Origin: Marinobacter alexandrii
GTDB lineage: Bacteria > Bacteroidota > Bacteroidia > Cytophagales > Cyclobacteriaceae
DNA: 64,000 nucleotides
Assembly (NCBI GenBank): GCA_039984955.1
Contig: JBDWTN010000007.1
Coordinates: 496,001 to 560,000, forward strand
Reading direction: 5' to 3'
In this document: positions 54,341 to 63,852 of the stretch, one piece after another
Numbering within the stretch: the first letter of the stretch is position 1
Layout: each line of letters starts with the position of its first letter
Program-made: the position numbers and the translations under genes
Notes under the pieces: model-generated
Told to the model about the DNA's origin: nothing
Databases searched by the model: none
What the model saw: only the letters and a program-made list of their open reading frames with translations

Positions 54341-54341
54341 T

Positions 54342-54881
54342 TTAATCAAAAAAGTCTTCGGTGGTATACTTACTCTTTATTAAACTATCCAGCTTTTTCT
54401 TGCACTTATATTTTTTTGTTTTTGCAGTGTCTGTATTGGCAAAATTCATCTTCTCAGCAATGTCCGGCATTCCTAAACCATCGAAATAGTAATAGGTTAA
54501 AACCTTTTTACACACATCTCCCAACTGATCAATACAGTCCGTTACAATTTTCAAACGCTCTTTAGCGTCATGTGATTGATAATCCTCTCCATCTACGGTT
54601 TCAGAACTCAAACGACTTTTTCTATCCAATTCCTTTCTCCACTGATTTAAGCAAATGCTATACAAGTATGTACTAATCTTGGAAGTCAACACCAACTTTC
54701 CACTTGTAGCTTTCTGCCAAAATGCGAGTAAGGCCTCTTGGTATACATCTTTCGCCTCATCCTCTGTTCCACTATTGGATAGCACGATCTTAGTCATCAT
54801 CTTATAATATTTCTTATATAGATGATCAAGCATTCGCTCATCTCCGCGACTTATTCGCTCAAGAATTTCACTATCCTTCAT
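54342..54881 (-). CDS. ECF-type RNA polymerase sigma factor
   Basis: 179 residues. Region 2: MLDHLYKKYYKMMTKIVLSNSGTEDEAKDVYQEALLAFWQK. Region 4: VLTYYYFDGLGMPDIAEKMNFANTDTAKTKKYKCKKKLDSLI, with a helix-turn-helix. A short linker. Forms a two-gene unit with the membrane protein above, which probably sequesters it. Not preceded by an obvious copy of its own promoter, though a GTAAC-rich upstream stretch is present. Confidence 0.9.
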   Translation of the reverse strand: MKDSEILERISRGDERMLDHLYKKYYKMMTKIVLSNSGTEDEAKDVYQEALLAFWQKATSGKLVLTSKISTYLYSICLNQWRKELDRKSRLSSETVDGEDYQSHDAKERLKIVTDCIDQLGDVCKKVLTYYYFDGLGMPDIAEKMNFANTDTAKTKKYKCKKKLDSLIKSKYTTEDFFD

Positions 54882-55080
54882 ACACCAAGCCAGTTTTATA
54901 TACTGTAAACAACCAATTGGTAACCCCTCAATGGTGAGTAGTTAGGATTACAATCGTAAAATACGCTAAATATTACGTTAACCCCCAGATTATTCTATTG
55001 AATAATGACGAAAAATTTAGATAAACAAAATTTTTATCAGGGTAACCCAGACAAAGCCAAGCTTTCGTCTGCCCTTTGGG

Positions 55081-55106
55081 TAAATTATGCTTTAATGCAT
55101 AATTTA
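55081..55106. terminator. AT-rich inverted repeat at the pdeM 3' end
   Basis: TAAATTATGC (55081-55090) pairs with GCATAATTTA (55097-55106) around TTTAAT. It covers the pdeM stop. GC content is low, so termination strength is doubtful. The 222-bp gap 54882-55103 also contains a CAGAC-x-AAAGC...GCTTT-x-GTCTG hairpin around 55050-55073 and no gene. Confidence 0.4.
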
Positions 55107-55733
55107 GGTTAATTCAATGATGGTTCTATCAGCTATCCCAAATACTCGATCATTACTTTTAGGCTGGATTTTTTTGATTCCTGTAAACTGACCAAAAGCT
55201 GGAAGCAAGCCATGATTAGACCCGAAATAAAAGCAAGGAACTGTTATGCTTTGACGACCCTTGCCTCGAATAGATACCCCAGGATGGATATGTCCTGAAA
55301 TATTGAATAGCTGAGATTCTTCACGAATATGGGTGAAAGAAAATGGGGGTATATCTAATAGAGAGACGAGAGAAAGTTCTTCAGGGTATTCAGAAAGGAT
55401 ATCGTGATTCCCTTCTACGAGAATGAATTCAATGTAATTATATACTTTCAAAAAAGTAAGGAAATCCTTCCACTCGTTGTTTTCAAAACTATGGAAAAGA
55501 TCGCCTAAAAGGATCACCTTCTCCGGTCGATTTTCCTTAATAAGTCTCTCAAGTATATGAATGTCCGTTAAGTGTATTTTACGCGATATCGGTATTCCGT
55601 GCTTTCTAAAATGACCTGCCTTACCTAAGTGTAAGTCTGATAAGATAAGTGTTTGCCTTGAACTCCAATAAATGGCTCGTTCGGGAAGTAAGACTAGTTC
55701 TTCACCAGCAAGGGGTAAAACAAAATCACTCAC
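55104..55733 (-). CDS. pdeM: Ligase-associated DNA damage-response phosphoesterase PdeM
   Basis: Metallophosphoesterase motifs: D-x-H in LILSDLHLGKAGHFRK, GD in VILLGDLFHSFENNEW, GNHD in ILVEGNHDIL, and SGHIHPGVSIRGKG. It begins with GTG at 55733. In its family, PdeM is encoded with an Lhr-like helicase, an ATP-dependent ligase and an exonuclease. Here the helicase lies 440 bp upstream on the same strand, with DUF2147 between and overlapping by 8 bp. Ligase and exonuclease are not in the window. Confidence 0.85.
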   Translation of the reverse strand: MSDFVLPLAGEELVLLPERAIYWSSRQTLILSDLHLGKAGHFRKHGIPISRKIHLTDIHILERLIKENRPEKVILLGDLFHSFENNEWKDFLTFLKVYNYIEFILVEGNHDILSEYPEELSLVSLLDIPPFSFTHIREESQLFNISGHIHPGVSIRGKGRQSITVPCFYFGSNHGLLPAFGQFTGIKKIQPKSNDRVFGIADRTIIELT

Positions 55734-56157
55734 TAGAATATGGAAGCCAAGTTTGAGTTCGGTAGAAAAAAAGTAAATAACCTCTCACTTTAAGGTCACC
55801 ATCCTCAATCCAAAGCTTGCAATCATAGATATTTCCGTTCTCAGGATCCATAATTTCTCCTTTATGGTATTCATCATTTCCTTTATTGTATTTCATCTCT
55901 GAAATAATTTCCATTCCAATGATCTTTTGTCCTTTTCTTTCATCTTCACATTCTTCACAAATCGGATCCTGGTCTTCATCTGGTTCCCTGAACAGCTTTA
56001 CAATTTTCCCAAAAAATTGTCCTTTCTGTTCATAAATCTTTACAATAGATCTTGGCTTCCCCGTTTCATCATCAATGGTTTTCCATTGACCAACAATGGT
56101 TTGAGAAAACAAACCAGAACTCACAAGTACTAGAGATATAAATACAGTTACTTTCAT
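55726..56157 (-). CDS. DUF2147 family exported protein
   Basis: Signal peptide MKVTVFISLVLVSSGLFSQ, then DUF2147 (IVGQWKTIDDETGKPRSIVKIYEQKGQFFGKIVKL, with C-pair ICEEC and YDCKLWIEDGDLKVRGYL). Short lipocalin-like secreted domain, function unknown. It is inserted between helicase and pdeM, 9 bp behind the helicase stop, so it is in the repair operon although it has no clear link to DNA repair. Confidence 0.85.
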   Translation of the reverse strand: MKVTVFISLVLVSSGLFSQTIVGQWKTIDDETGKPRSIVKIYEQKGQFFGKIVKLFREPDEDQDPICEECEDERKGQKIIGMEIISEMKYNKGNDEYHKGEIMDPENGNIYDCKLWIEDGDLKVRGYLLFFYRTQTWLPYSSE

Positions 56158-56166
56158 TCTTCAAAT

Positions 56167-58632
56167 TTAAGTGTCTTGCACTGATCGTTCAAGTTGCATT
56201 TGCATTTTAAGTATTCGATCTGTTACATCTTCTGAACTCAGCTTTTCCCTTCTGATCATATCTACCAGAATGGGGAAAGCAAACGGGCTCGGTTTTTCTG
56301 TTTCTTTAAGAATAATCTTTTGAGAATTGATTCGCCGAATTGCCTCCATAAATCTGGATTGATCTAGTTGCAATGTCATTACCTCTTCCATTGATTGCTT
56401 AAGGAGTAGATTATGTTCATCATATTCTTTAAAAGCTTTGTAAATAATGCCTGAGGAAGCTTGAAGATGTCTTGCTTTAATATTTTTCCCAGGATATCCT
56501 TGAAAAATTAAACCAGCTATGGTTGCTACATCTCTAAATTTTCGCTGAGCCATTTCAGTCATATTAATGGATTCTTTGATGTCTTGATGGATATTCTCTT
56601 CACTGAATAGATCCAGTTCAAGGGCCTCTTCAATAGCTATTTCTTGATCTGACAATAATTCAAATCCATAATCATTCATGGAGATTGAAAAGGTGATCCG
56701 CTGAAGTTTACTTATTCTGTATGCCACCAAGCTAACAAGGACTTCATGAACAAACATTCCTTCAAATGGAAAGAAAAATAAATGATGACCATGTTCAGTC
56801 TCCACCTTTTCAATCAATAATGATTCTTTGTCTGGTATCATAGACCATTTAGATTGAAGGTCAAGGATCGGCTTTATCTTCTTTAGTTCTATATCTGTAT
56901 AGTTACCATTTATAGCTGCTTGTAGCTTATTTCTTATTTGATCTGAGAGTAGCGATGAAAGTGGAAGCCTTCCTCCTCCCCATGCCGGCGTAATACCACT
57001 CTTTTTCTTCGATTTCTTCACAAAGACAGTAAGGTCTTTAATCCTCACGAACTCAAGATTTTGTCCTGCGAACCAAAAGGTCTTTCCCGGATTAAGTTTT
57101 GAGGCAAAGCTCTCTTCTACAGTCCCCAAATGTCCTCCAGTCAAAAACTTCACACTCATCGCTGGATCACCTACGATTGTTCCGATAGATAGTTTATGGC
57201 GCTGAGCAGCCCTAGGGTTTATTATTTTATATATACCATCATCATTATAGACTCTGGAAAACTCATCATACTCACCAAGTGTACTGCCTCCCGTTGTTAT
57301 AAATTCTAAAGCCCAATTCCATTCTTCCGCTGTGAGGAGACGATAACAATAGGTCTCTTTAATCTCTTCAAGAATCTTCAGCGGTCTAAAACCTCCACTC
57401 ACTGACAAGGTGACCAGGTACTGAACCAAAACATCCAAACACTTCTCAAGAGGTTTCCGCTGTTCAAATTTTCCTTCCTCAATGGCCGAACGTAAGGCCG
57501 CTCCTTCTATTAGTTCTAGTGAATGTGTAGGTACAAAATAAATTCTGCTTACCTCACCAGGACCATGACCACTCCTACCAGCTCGTTGTTGAAAACGCGA
57601 TACTCCCTTTGGTCCTCCTATTTGAATAACGGTATCAACTGGTCTAAAATCAACTCCTAAATCTAAACTTGAAGTACAAACAACAAGTTTAAGCTTTCCT
57701 GCATGTAGTGCGTCTTCCACCCAGTTTCTAATATTTTGATCCATCGACCCATGATGCATGGCAATTATACCTGCGAGTTCTGGTGCCTCTTTTAATATTA
57801 CTTGATACCAAAGTTCGGTTTGCGAACGGGTATTGGTAAATAGCAAAGTCGTATGACTGTTCTTGATTATAGGAAGTACTTTATCTATTAATTTGGTTCC
57901 TAAAAAACCAGCCCAAGGAAACTTCTCTACTTCATCAGGTAGTACTGATTCAACAATAATTTCTTTTTCAATTTCAGACCGAATGGATACGGCATCTTTA
58001 TAAAGATCTTCCCCCAGTAATACTCTTCTTGCCTGAGGTAGATTCCCGATAGTTGCCGATATCCCCCATACTTTTAGCTTTCCTTCTGTTAGTTTCTTAA
58101 GCCTTGAAATGGCGAGCTCAGTAGCAACTCCACGTTTGGTACCAATCAATTCATGCCATTCATCTACAATGATACTTTTGACATTTTTTAGGTAATTGGG
58201 ATAATCGCTTTGACTCAATAAAACGTGCAGACTTTCAGGCGTGATTACCAAGGCTTGTGGGGCAGTTTTTTTCTGTTTCTGTCTTTCTGTAGTCGTTGTG
58301 TCACCTGTCCTCAAGCCAATTTTCCAACGAATATCTGTATCATCACAGAATGCCTGCATGGCATTCTGGATATCTTTAGCTAAAGCTCGCAGTGGTGTGA
58401 TCCAAAGTATTTGTACCTCTGGTCTTATATCTTGTGGCTCGTTATGCTTCAAAAACTCTAATACACATGGAATCCAAAGTGCATAGGTCTTTCCTGATCC
58501 TGTGGGTGCATTTAAAAGTCCACTTTTCCCATCTAAATAGGCTTCCCAGGTCTTTCTTTGGAATTCAAAAGACTTCCATTTTTTTGACTTAAACCAGTCC
58601 TCTGCTATTTGAGAAAGCTCATTATCAGACAC
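56167..58632 (-). CDS. Ligase-associated Lhr-like DEXH-box helicase
   Basis: Superfamily 2 helicase of 821 residues. Walker A is LLNAPTGSGKTYALW, motif II is the DEWH in VKSIIVDEWHELIG, motif III SATIGNLP, and motif VI QRAGRSGHGPGEVSRI. The Lhr-type winged-helix and C-terminal regions follow (residues about 440-820). Acts on 3'-tailed DNA in the ligase-associated damage response. The start is GTG at 58632. First gene of the three-gene unit with DUF2147 and pdeM. Confidence 0.88.
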   Translation of the reverse strand: MSDNELSQIAEDWFKSKKWKSFEFQRKTWEAYLDGKSGLLNAPTGSGKTYALWIPCVLEFLKHNEPQDIRPEVQILWITPLRALAKDIQNAMQAFCDDTDIRWKIGLRTGDTTTTERQKQKKTAPQALVITPESLHVLLSQSDYPNYLKNVKSIIVDEWHELIGTKRGVATELAISRLKKLTEGKLKVWGISATIGNLPQARRVLLGEDLYKDAVSIRSEIEKEIIVESVLPDEVEKFPWAGFLGTKLIDKVLPIIKNSHTTLLFTNTRSQTELWYQVILKEAPELAGIIAMHHGSMDQNIRNWVEDALHAGKLKLVVCTSSLDLGVDFRPVDTVIQIGGPKGVSRFQQRAGRSGHGPGEVSRIYFVPTHSLELIEGAALRSAIEEGKFEQRKPLEKCLDVLVQYLVTLSVSGGFRPLKILEEIKETYCYRLLTAEEWNWALEFITTGGSTLGEYDEFSRVYNDDGIYKIINPRAAQRHKLSIGTIVGDPAMSVKFLTGGHLGTVEESFASKLNPGKTFWFAGQNLEFVRIKDLTVFVKKSKKKSGITPAWGGGRLPLSSLLSDQIRNKLQAAINGNYTDIELKKIKPILDLQSKWSMIPDKESLLIEKVETEHGHHLFFFPFEGMFVHEVLVSLVAYRISKLQRITFSISMNDYGFELLSDQEIAIEEALELDLFSEENIHQDIKESINMTEMAQRKFRDVATIAGLIFQGYPGKNIKARHLQASSGIIYKAFKEYDEHNLLLKQSMEEVMTLQLDQSRFMEAIRRINSQKIILKETEKPSPFAFPILVDMIRREKLSSEDVTDRILKMQMQLERSVQDT

Positions 58633-58654
58633 ACGTGGAAGTTACGTAAAGACA

Positions 58655-58684
58655 CAAAAAAACCTCGATCGAATGATCGAGGTT
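58655..58684 (-). terminator. hppA terminator
   Basis: AACCTCGATC (58661-58670) pairs with GATCGAGGTT (58675-58684) around GAAT. The A7 run at 58656-58662 is the U tract on the minus strand. Confidence 0.88.
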
Positions 58685-58705
58685 TCAAATATTTTATTAA
58701 ATGCT

Positions 58706-60964
58706 CTACTCAGCAATACTTACTTCTGCTTTTACTTCTTCTATTTCAGCAACTTCCGTTTCTGAAAGCTTGATTTCTTTTACTTCCGTGTCATTTGCAG
58801 CATGTGCCCCTGTTCCGTAGACTTCTCCTAAGATTGGAGCAATTACAAGTCCAACCAGACAGGTCAATTTAATCAAAATATTCATTGAAGGTCCTGAAGT
58901 ATCTTTAAATGGATCACCTACTGTATCTCCAGTCACTGCAGCTTTATGAGCTTCTGATCCTTTGTAAGTCATTTCACCATCTATTAGTACTCCAGCTTCG
59001 AAAGACTTTTTAGCATTGTCCCATGCACCGCCTGCATTGTTTTGGAATATAGCCCACAATACACCTGACACAGCAACCCCAGCCATGTAGCTACCTAGTG
59101 CTTCAGGACCCATTAAGAAACCGATTAGAATTGGAGCAATGATTGTTATTGCGCCAGGCAGCATCATTTCTCTCAGAGCTGCCTTTGTAGAAATATCTAC
59201 ACACTTACCATATTCAGGCTGTCCAGTACCTTCCATGATACCCGGAATTTCTTTGAACTGACGTCTTACTTCTTTCACCATTTCCATGGCAGCCTTACCT
59301 ACCGACCTCATTGCAAGCGCTGAGAATACCACTGGAACCATACCTCCTATAAATAGTGCAGCAAGGACATCCGCTTTGAAAATATTAATTCCATCAATCC
59401 CTGTGAATGTTACATAAGCTGCAAAAAGCGCCAATGCTGTCAATGCTGCGGATGCTATTGCAAATCCCTTACCTATCGCAGCAGTTGTATTACCAACGGA
59501 ATCAAGAATATCAGTCTTTTCTCTTACCTCATCTGGCAATTCACTCATTTCGGCAATTCCTCCTGCATTATCGGCGATGGGACCGAATGCGTCAATTGCT
59601 AACTGCATAGCAGTAGTCGCCATCATAGCGGAAGCAGCTATACCTACTCCATAAAATCCAGCCAGCTCATATGCCCCCCAAATCGCACCTGCGAAAAGAA
59701 GAATTGGAGCGAATGTAGAAATCATCCCAGTGGAAAGTCCAGCTATAATGTTTGTCGCTGCACCTGTTGCAGAGTTTTGTACTATGTCAAGTACTGGTTT
59801 TTTACCTAAACCTGTATAATACTCAGTAAAGTATGAGATTGCTCCACCTACAAATAGACCTACTAGTACAGCTCCAAAAACATTTACCGAAGTAACAGTC
59901 AAGCTTCCTTCACCAAAGAATACCATAGTCATTTCTGCAGGAAGCATTAGATCAATTAGGAACCAGCAAGCAATTGCGGTAAGAATAATTGAACCCCAGT
60001 TTCCTTTATTCAAAGCAGCTTGTACTTGTGTCTCTTTAGGATTATCTCCGGATACTTTAATTAATAGTGTTCCAAAAAGAGAGAAGATAATTCCTAGACC
60101 GGCAATCACCAATGGAAGTAAGATTGGTCCAATGCCATTAAATTCATCGGTGATTGACCCACCCATATCCCTAATCACATAGTTACCAAGTACCATTGAA
60201 GCGAGTACTGTTGCTACGTATGATCCAAAAAGATCAGCTCCCATACCTGCCACATCACCAACATTATCTCCGACATTATCTGCAATGGTTGCTGGATTTC
60301 TTGGATCATCTTCAGGGATACCAGCTTCTACTTTACCAACCAAGTCAGCGCCAACGTCAGCTGCTTTTGTGTAAATTCCACCCCCAACTCGAGCGAATAG
60401 TGCGATAGACTCTGCACCTAAAGAAAAACCTGCAAGTGCTTCAAGTACGATAGTCATATCATTTACTCCATTTGTAGTCCACTGACCGCCCATAAAGAAG
60501 TGAAATAGAAAGATGAACATTACACTTAATCCAAATACTGCAAGTCCAGCTACTCCAAGTCCCATCACGGTTCCACCAGTAAATGACACTTTCAAAGCCT
60601 GAGGAAGGCTTGTTCTTGCCGCTTGCGTAGTTCTTACGTTTGCTGCGGTTGCAATTCGCATTCCGATGTTTCCTGCCCATGCTGAAAAGAAAGCACCAAT
60701 TACAAATGCAACTATGATGAACCAGTGTGTGGTTTCTACCATCATTGAAATAACTCCTAAAAGAGCTCCAGCAATAACTACGAATATTGCTAGTATTCTG
60801 TATTCTGCACTAAGAAATGCCAATGCCCCTTCTCTGATGTAATTTGCAAGTTTTTGCATTTTCTCATCTCCAGCATCTTGTTTATATACCCATCGGGATT
60901 TGATGATCATCACAAGAAGACCGAGAAGCCCAAGAGCAGGCACTAAATAGATTATTTTATCCAT
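58706..60964 (-). CDS. hppA: Membrane-bound ion-translocating pyrophosphatase
   Basis: 752 residues, about 16 helices. Pyrophosphate-binding motifs [20 protein letters not shown] and [17 protein letters not shown], and the C-terminal [17 protein letters not shown]. The cation-type marker reads [15 protein letters not shown], with Ala at the position where potassium-independent pumps have Lys. It is thus of the potassium-dependent class, which includes sodium- and proton-pumping members. Which ion is pumped cannot be told with certainty. The C-terminal tail is unusually acidic ([23 protein letters not shown]). Confidence 0.93.
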   Translation of the reverse strand: MDKIIYLVPALGLLGLLVMIIKSRWVYKQDAGDEKMQKLANYIREGALAFLSAEYRILAIFVVIAGALLGVISMMVETTHWFIIVAFVIGAFFSAWAGNIGMRIATAANVRTTQAARTSLPQALKVSFTGGTVMGLGVAGLAVFGLSVMFIFLFHFFMGGQWTTNGVNDMTIVLEALAGFSLGAESIALFARVGGGIYTKAADVGADLVGKVEAGIPEDDPRNPATIADNVGDNVGDVAGMGADLFGSYVATVLASMVLGNYVIRDMGGSITDEFNGIGPILLPLVIAGLGIIFSLFGTLLIKVSGDNPKETQVQAALNKGNWGSIILTAIACWFLIDLMLPAEMTMVFFGEGSLTVTSVNVFGAVLVGLFVGGAISYFTEYYTGLGKKPVLDIVQNSATGAATNIIAGLSTGMISTFAPILLFAGAIWGAYELAGFYGVGIAASAMMATTAMQLAIDAFGPIADNAGGIAEMSELPDEVREKTDILDSVGNTTAAIGKGFAIASAALTALALFAAYVTFTGIDGINIFKADVLAALFIGGMVPVVFSALAMRSVGKAAMEMVKEVRRQFKEIPGIMEGTGQPEYGKCVDISTKAALREMMLPGAITIIAPILIGFLMGPEALGSYMAGVAVSGVLWAIFQNNAGGAWDNAKKSFEAGVLIDGEMTYKGSEAHKAAVTGDTVGDPFKDTSGPSMNILIKLTCLVGLVIAPILGEVYGTGAHAANDTEVKEIKLSETEVAEIEEVKAEVSIAE

Positions 60965-60995
60965 GATTTTTTAAATGGTTTTCAAAAACAGTGCG

Positions 60996-61003
60996 CAAAG
61001 GTA
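60996..61003 (-). promoter_or_regulatory. hppA -7 box
   Basis: TACCTTTG on the minus strand matches TAnnTTTG, 32 bp upstream of the start codon. The -33 region (TTTTC) is weak. Confidence 0.4.
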
Positions 61004-61057
61004 AGTCAACTAGCTTTTATAGAAAACCATTGTATGAACTTTAGAGTGCTTCCGTGC

Positions 61058-61753
61058 TTATGTCGAATGTGCACTCGAATTGATATAATTCAAAAATTCA
61101 TTTTTAAAATTTTGATCTTTGAATTTACCATCAAAAAAAGCTGTTCCAGTTTGGCTATTCGTATCATTCACACCGCGTGATGAAACGCACATATGTGAAG
61201 CATCCATCACCACTGCAATATCGTCTGTATTTAGTAGGGACTTTAGTTCGTTTCCAATTTGTACGGTGAGTCTTTCTTGAACCTGCGGCCTTTTAGCATA
61301 ATACTGAACAATGCGGTTGATTTTAGAAAGACCTATCACTTTCCCATTAGGAAAATAAGCGACATGTGCTTTGCCATAAATTGGAACGAAATGATGCTCA
61401 CAGTGAGAGTAGAATGTTATTTCTTTTTCTACGAGCATTTGATCATACTGATACTTATTTTCAAATAATCTAACCTCGGGTTTATTCTTCGGGTTTAATC
61501 CTGAAAAAACTTCTTGAACATACATCTTTGCTACTCGCTTAGGTGTACCTGCCAAGCTATCGTCTTCAAGATCCAAACCTAGAATTTGCATAATCTCCTT
61601 GAAATGCTTTGAGATAAGCTCAATCTTCAAGTCATCATCCTGCTCAAATGCATCGGGACGCAATGGAGTATCATAGGATGATCCTATATGCTGATCAGCA
61701 AATTCATCGTTTTCTTCAGGACGGGTATTCGACGAAGTTTCTTTCTGTTTCAT
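61058..61753 (-). CDS. folE: GTP cyclohydrolase I
   Basis: 231 residues. Zinc ligands Cys118 and His121 in YSHCEHHFVPIYG and the third cysteine in ASHMCVSSRGV. The conserved GLSKINRIVQYYAKRPQVQERLT is present. It makes dihydroneopterin triphosphate from GTP, feeding folate or pterin paths. Its first 38 bp lie in the tail of the PTPS gene in a different frame (61716-61753), so the two are tightly coupled. Confidence 0.95.
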   Translation of the reverse strand: MKQKETSSNTRPEENDEFADQHIGSSYDTPLRPDAFEQDDDLKIELISKHFKEIMQILGLDLEDDSLAGTPKRVAKMYVQEVFSGLNPKNKPEVRLFENKYQYDQMLVEKEITFYSHCEHHFVPIYGKAHVAYFPNGKVIGLSKINRIVQYYAKRPQVQERLTVQIGNELKSLLNTDDIAVVMDASHMCVSSRGVNDTNSQTGTAFFDGKFKDQNFKNEFLNYINSSAHST

Positions 61754-62126
61754 AAAGCGTTATTTTCATCTCGTACTTCTCTTCGATTTTATCTCTTAGA
61801 AGGTCGTAAATGACTTTCACGATATTCTCGGCAGTCGGAATGAGGTTTTGGAATTCTTTTATATCTAGGTTAAGGTTTTTATGATCGAATCGGTTCAATA
61901 CCTGTTCTTTCACAAGGTCGCTTAACTTCTTCATATCATATACATATCCTGTATCGGGATCAACTTCCCCAGTCAATGTGACTATGATTTCGTAATTATG
62001 TCCATGCCAGTTTGGGTTATTGCATTTTCCAAATACCGATTCGTTTTTTTCATCGCTCCAATCAGGATTATATAATCTATGAGCGGCGTTGAAATGTTCT
62101 TTTCTATTGATAGATACTCTTGGCAT
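61716..62126 (-). CDS. 6-pyruvoyl-tetrahydropterin synthase family protein (QueD/PTPS)
   Basis: 136 residues. Zinc ligands H16 (HFNAAHRLYN), H41 and H43 (NWHGHNYE). The catalytic Cys35 is in FGKCNNPNWHGHNY, so spacing is Cx5HGH as in eukaryotic biopterin-type PTPS; QueD enzymes usually have Cx3HGH. PTAENIVKVI and LYETERNFVEY are conserved. It acts on the folE product, to pyruvoyl- or carboxy-tetrahydropterin. The spacing favours biopterin-like synthesis, but queuosine cannot be excluded. Confidence 0.9.
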   Translation of the reverse strand: MPRVSINRKEHFNAAHRLYNPDWSDEKNESVFGKCNNPNWHGHNYEIIVTLTGEVDPDTGYVYDMKKLSDLVKEQVLNRFDHKNLNLDIKEFQNLIPTAENIVKVIYDLLRDKIEEKYEMKITLYETERNFVEYPS

Positions 62127-62230
62127 AAATGCGAAATTACTGGACCCTATAACAACGCTTTTAATAAAGATGTTTCCAAAGGCTATGAATTTATTTAAGC
62201 GTGCGTTTGTTTTGCCTTGAACTTCACTCT

Positions 62231-62884
62231 ATGGAAATAGTAGAAATCAGGAAAAAAATTGAGAAATATCAAAAAGAAGGTAAACGATTATTCACTACCT
62301 CCTCCTTTCAAACGCATAGTATTCCAATGTTGCACATACTCAGCGAAATAGATAATTCCATCCCTGTTTATTTTATCAACACAGGGTATCTTTTTCCAGA
62401 AACTGTGTCGTTTAGAGATGAAATAGCGACTCAGTTGGGATTGACAATAGTTGATTTAAAACCCAATACCCCAAAGAATATGCAACGTGAAACGAATGGC
62501 AAGCTGATGTTCACCACAGATCCTGATCACTGTTGCTATTTGAACAAAACACAACCAATGGAATCAGTACTTGCTAGTCATGACGTCTGGATTAATGGCG
62601 TTCGTGGTGACCAAAGTGCAGTGAGAAAGGCCATGAAAGTAGAACAGTCTGCTCCTTTTGACAGCATTCGTTTTCATCCAATGCTAGATTGGGATAATCG
62701 TAAAATATTTGCTTACGCAAAGGAGCATAATCTCCCTAAACACCCTTTGGATGCAAAAGGATATATCAGCATTGGGTGCGAGCCCTGCACTAGAAAAATG
62801 GATTTAGATATGCAGGAGCGAGAAGCCAGATGGTTTGGATTGAATAAAGTAGAGTGTGGACTCCACACTGATCTCGTAAAATAA
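62231..62884 (+). CDS. cysH: Adenylyl-sulfate reductase (CysH, 4Fe-4S type)
   Basis: ATG at 62231 (MEIVEIRKKIEKYQ) is better than the frame's 62201 start. P-loop-like TTSSFQTHSIPML binds the nucleotide. The iron-sulfur cysteines form the CC...CxxC pattern: DHCCYLNK and GCEPCT, with the C-terminal catalytic ECGLH. All four cluster cysteines are present, so APS, not PAPS, is the likely substrate. It makes sulfite for cysteine or sulfonate synthesis. No other assimilation genes are nearby. Confidence 0.9.
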   Translation: MEIVEIRKKIEKYQKEGKRLFTTSSFQTHSIPMLHILSEIDNSIPVYFINTGYLFPETVSFRDEIATQLGLTIVDLKPNTPKNMQRETNGKLMFTTDPDHCCYLNKTQPMESVLASHDVWINGVRGDQSAVRKAMKVEQSAPFDSIRFHPMLDWDNRKIFAYAKEHNLPKHPLDAKGYISIGCEPCTRKMDLDMQEREARWFGLNKVECGLHTDLVK

Positions 62885-62919
62885 GGTTTCGCTAAGCTCA
62901 ACCTGACAAATAAAAATAA

Positions 62920-63840
62920 ATGAAAGTACTTATCACCGGAGGAGCCGGATATATTGGAACCAAACTGGTAAAACACCTAGTTGTTCATCCAGAAATAGAG
63001 AAAATCACTGTGTATGACAACTTAAGTAAAGGTCATCACAATTTTTTTCTGGGCAAAACTTATGAGCATACCGATAAAATCCATTCTGTTCGTGGAGATA
63101 TTTTAGACACTCGCCAATTAAAAAAATTAATGAAAGATGTGGACGTTGTTGTCCATCTAGCAGCAATTGTTACCACTCCTTTTGCAAATACAGATCCTCA
63201 CTTCTACGAGCAGGTCAATCATTGGGGAACTGCAGAAGTTGTGTACTGCGCAGAGGAGTCTGATATTTCAAAGTTTATTTATTTAAGTAGTACATCTGTT
63301 TATGGAGCTAGTGAACAAATAGCTGATGAATCAACCACCCCAGCTCCATCAACCTTTTATGGGATATCAAAACTTAGAGGGGAGGAGCATGTAAACCGAT
63401 TGGCTGAAAAGAAAAACGCCATCAATATTCGAGGTGGAAATGTCTACGGTTATAGTAAATCGATGCGCTTCGATGCAGTTATTAATCGATTCATGTTTGA
63501 TGCCAATTTTGTGAATCGTATTCAAATCAATGGCAATGGCAAACAATCCAGAGCATTTATTCATGTAGATTCTTTATGTCATTCACTTGCTCAAACAGTG
63601 CTAAAAGAGGTCAAAAGTGGAACCTACAATTTGGTGGACAAGAATTTACAAATTCTTGACATTGTAGATGTACTCAAAGAAATTTACCCTTCGCTAGAAT
63701 TCATATTCACCAATCAGCACATGAATTTGCGCGAACTAAAGATTAGCCCTAAAAGTGTATTATTTGATCAAATCGAAAAATTTGAATCTAGCGAATTGAA
63801 AGCTGAGCTGGAAGAGTTCAAGCAAAGGTTTGCTTTTTAG
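62920..63840 (+). CDS. NAD-dependent epimerase/dehydratase (SDR, extended)
   Basis: 306 residues. The NAD site is ITGGAGYIGTKL, the active site is the S-x-Y-x3-K set LSSTSVY and TFYGISKLRGE. Typical of nucleotide-sugar epimerases and dehydratases. The substrate cannot be specified. It starts 35 bp after cysH and may share its transcript. Confidence 0.85.
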   Translation: MKVLITGGAGYIGTKLVKHLVVHPEIEKITVYDNLSKGHHNFFLGKTYEHTDKIHSVRGDILDTRQLKKLMKDVDVVVHLAAIVTTPFANTDPHFYEQVNHWGTAEVVYCAEESDISKFIYLSSTSVYGASEQIADESTTPAPSTFYGISKLRGEEHVNRLAEKKNAINIRGGNVYGYSKSMRFDAVINRFMFDANFVNRIQINGNGKQSRAFIHVDSLCHSLAQTVLKEVKSGTYNLVDKNLQILDIVDVLKEIYPSLEFIFTNQHMNLRELKISPKSVLFDQIEKFESSELKAELEEFKQRFAF

Positions 63841-63852
63841 CTATTTCTATAG

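Noticed and set aside
59407-60408. Gln/Leu-rich plus-strand frames over hppA
   Set aside because: Shadows of the Ala/Gly-rich membrane helices of hppA.
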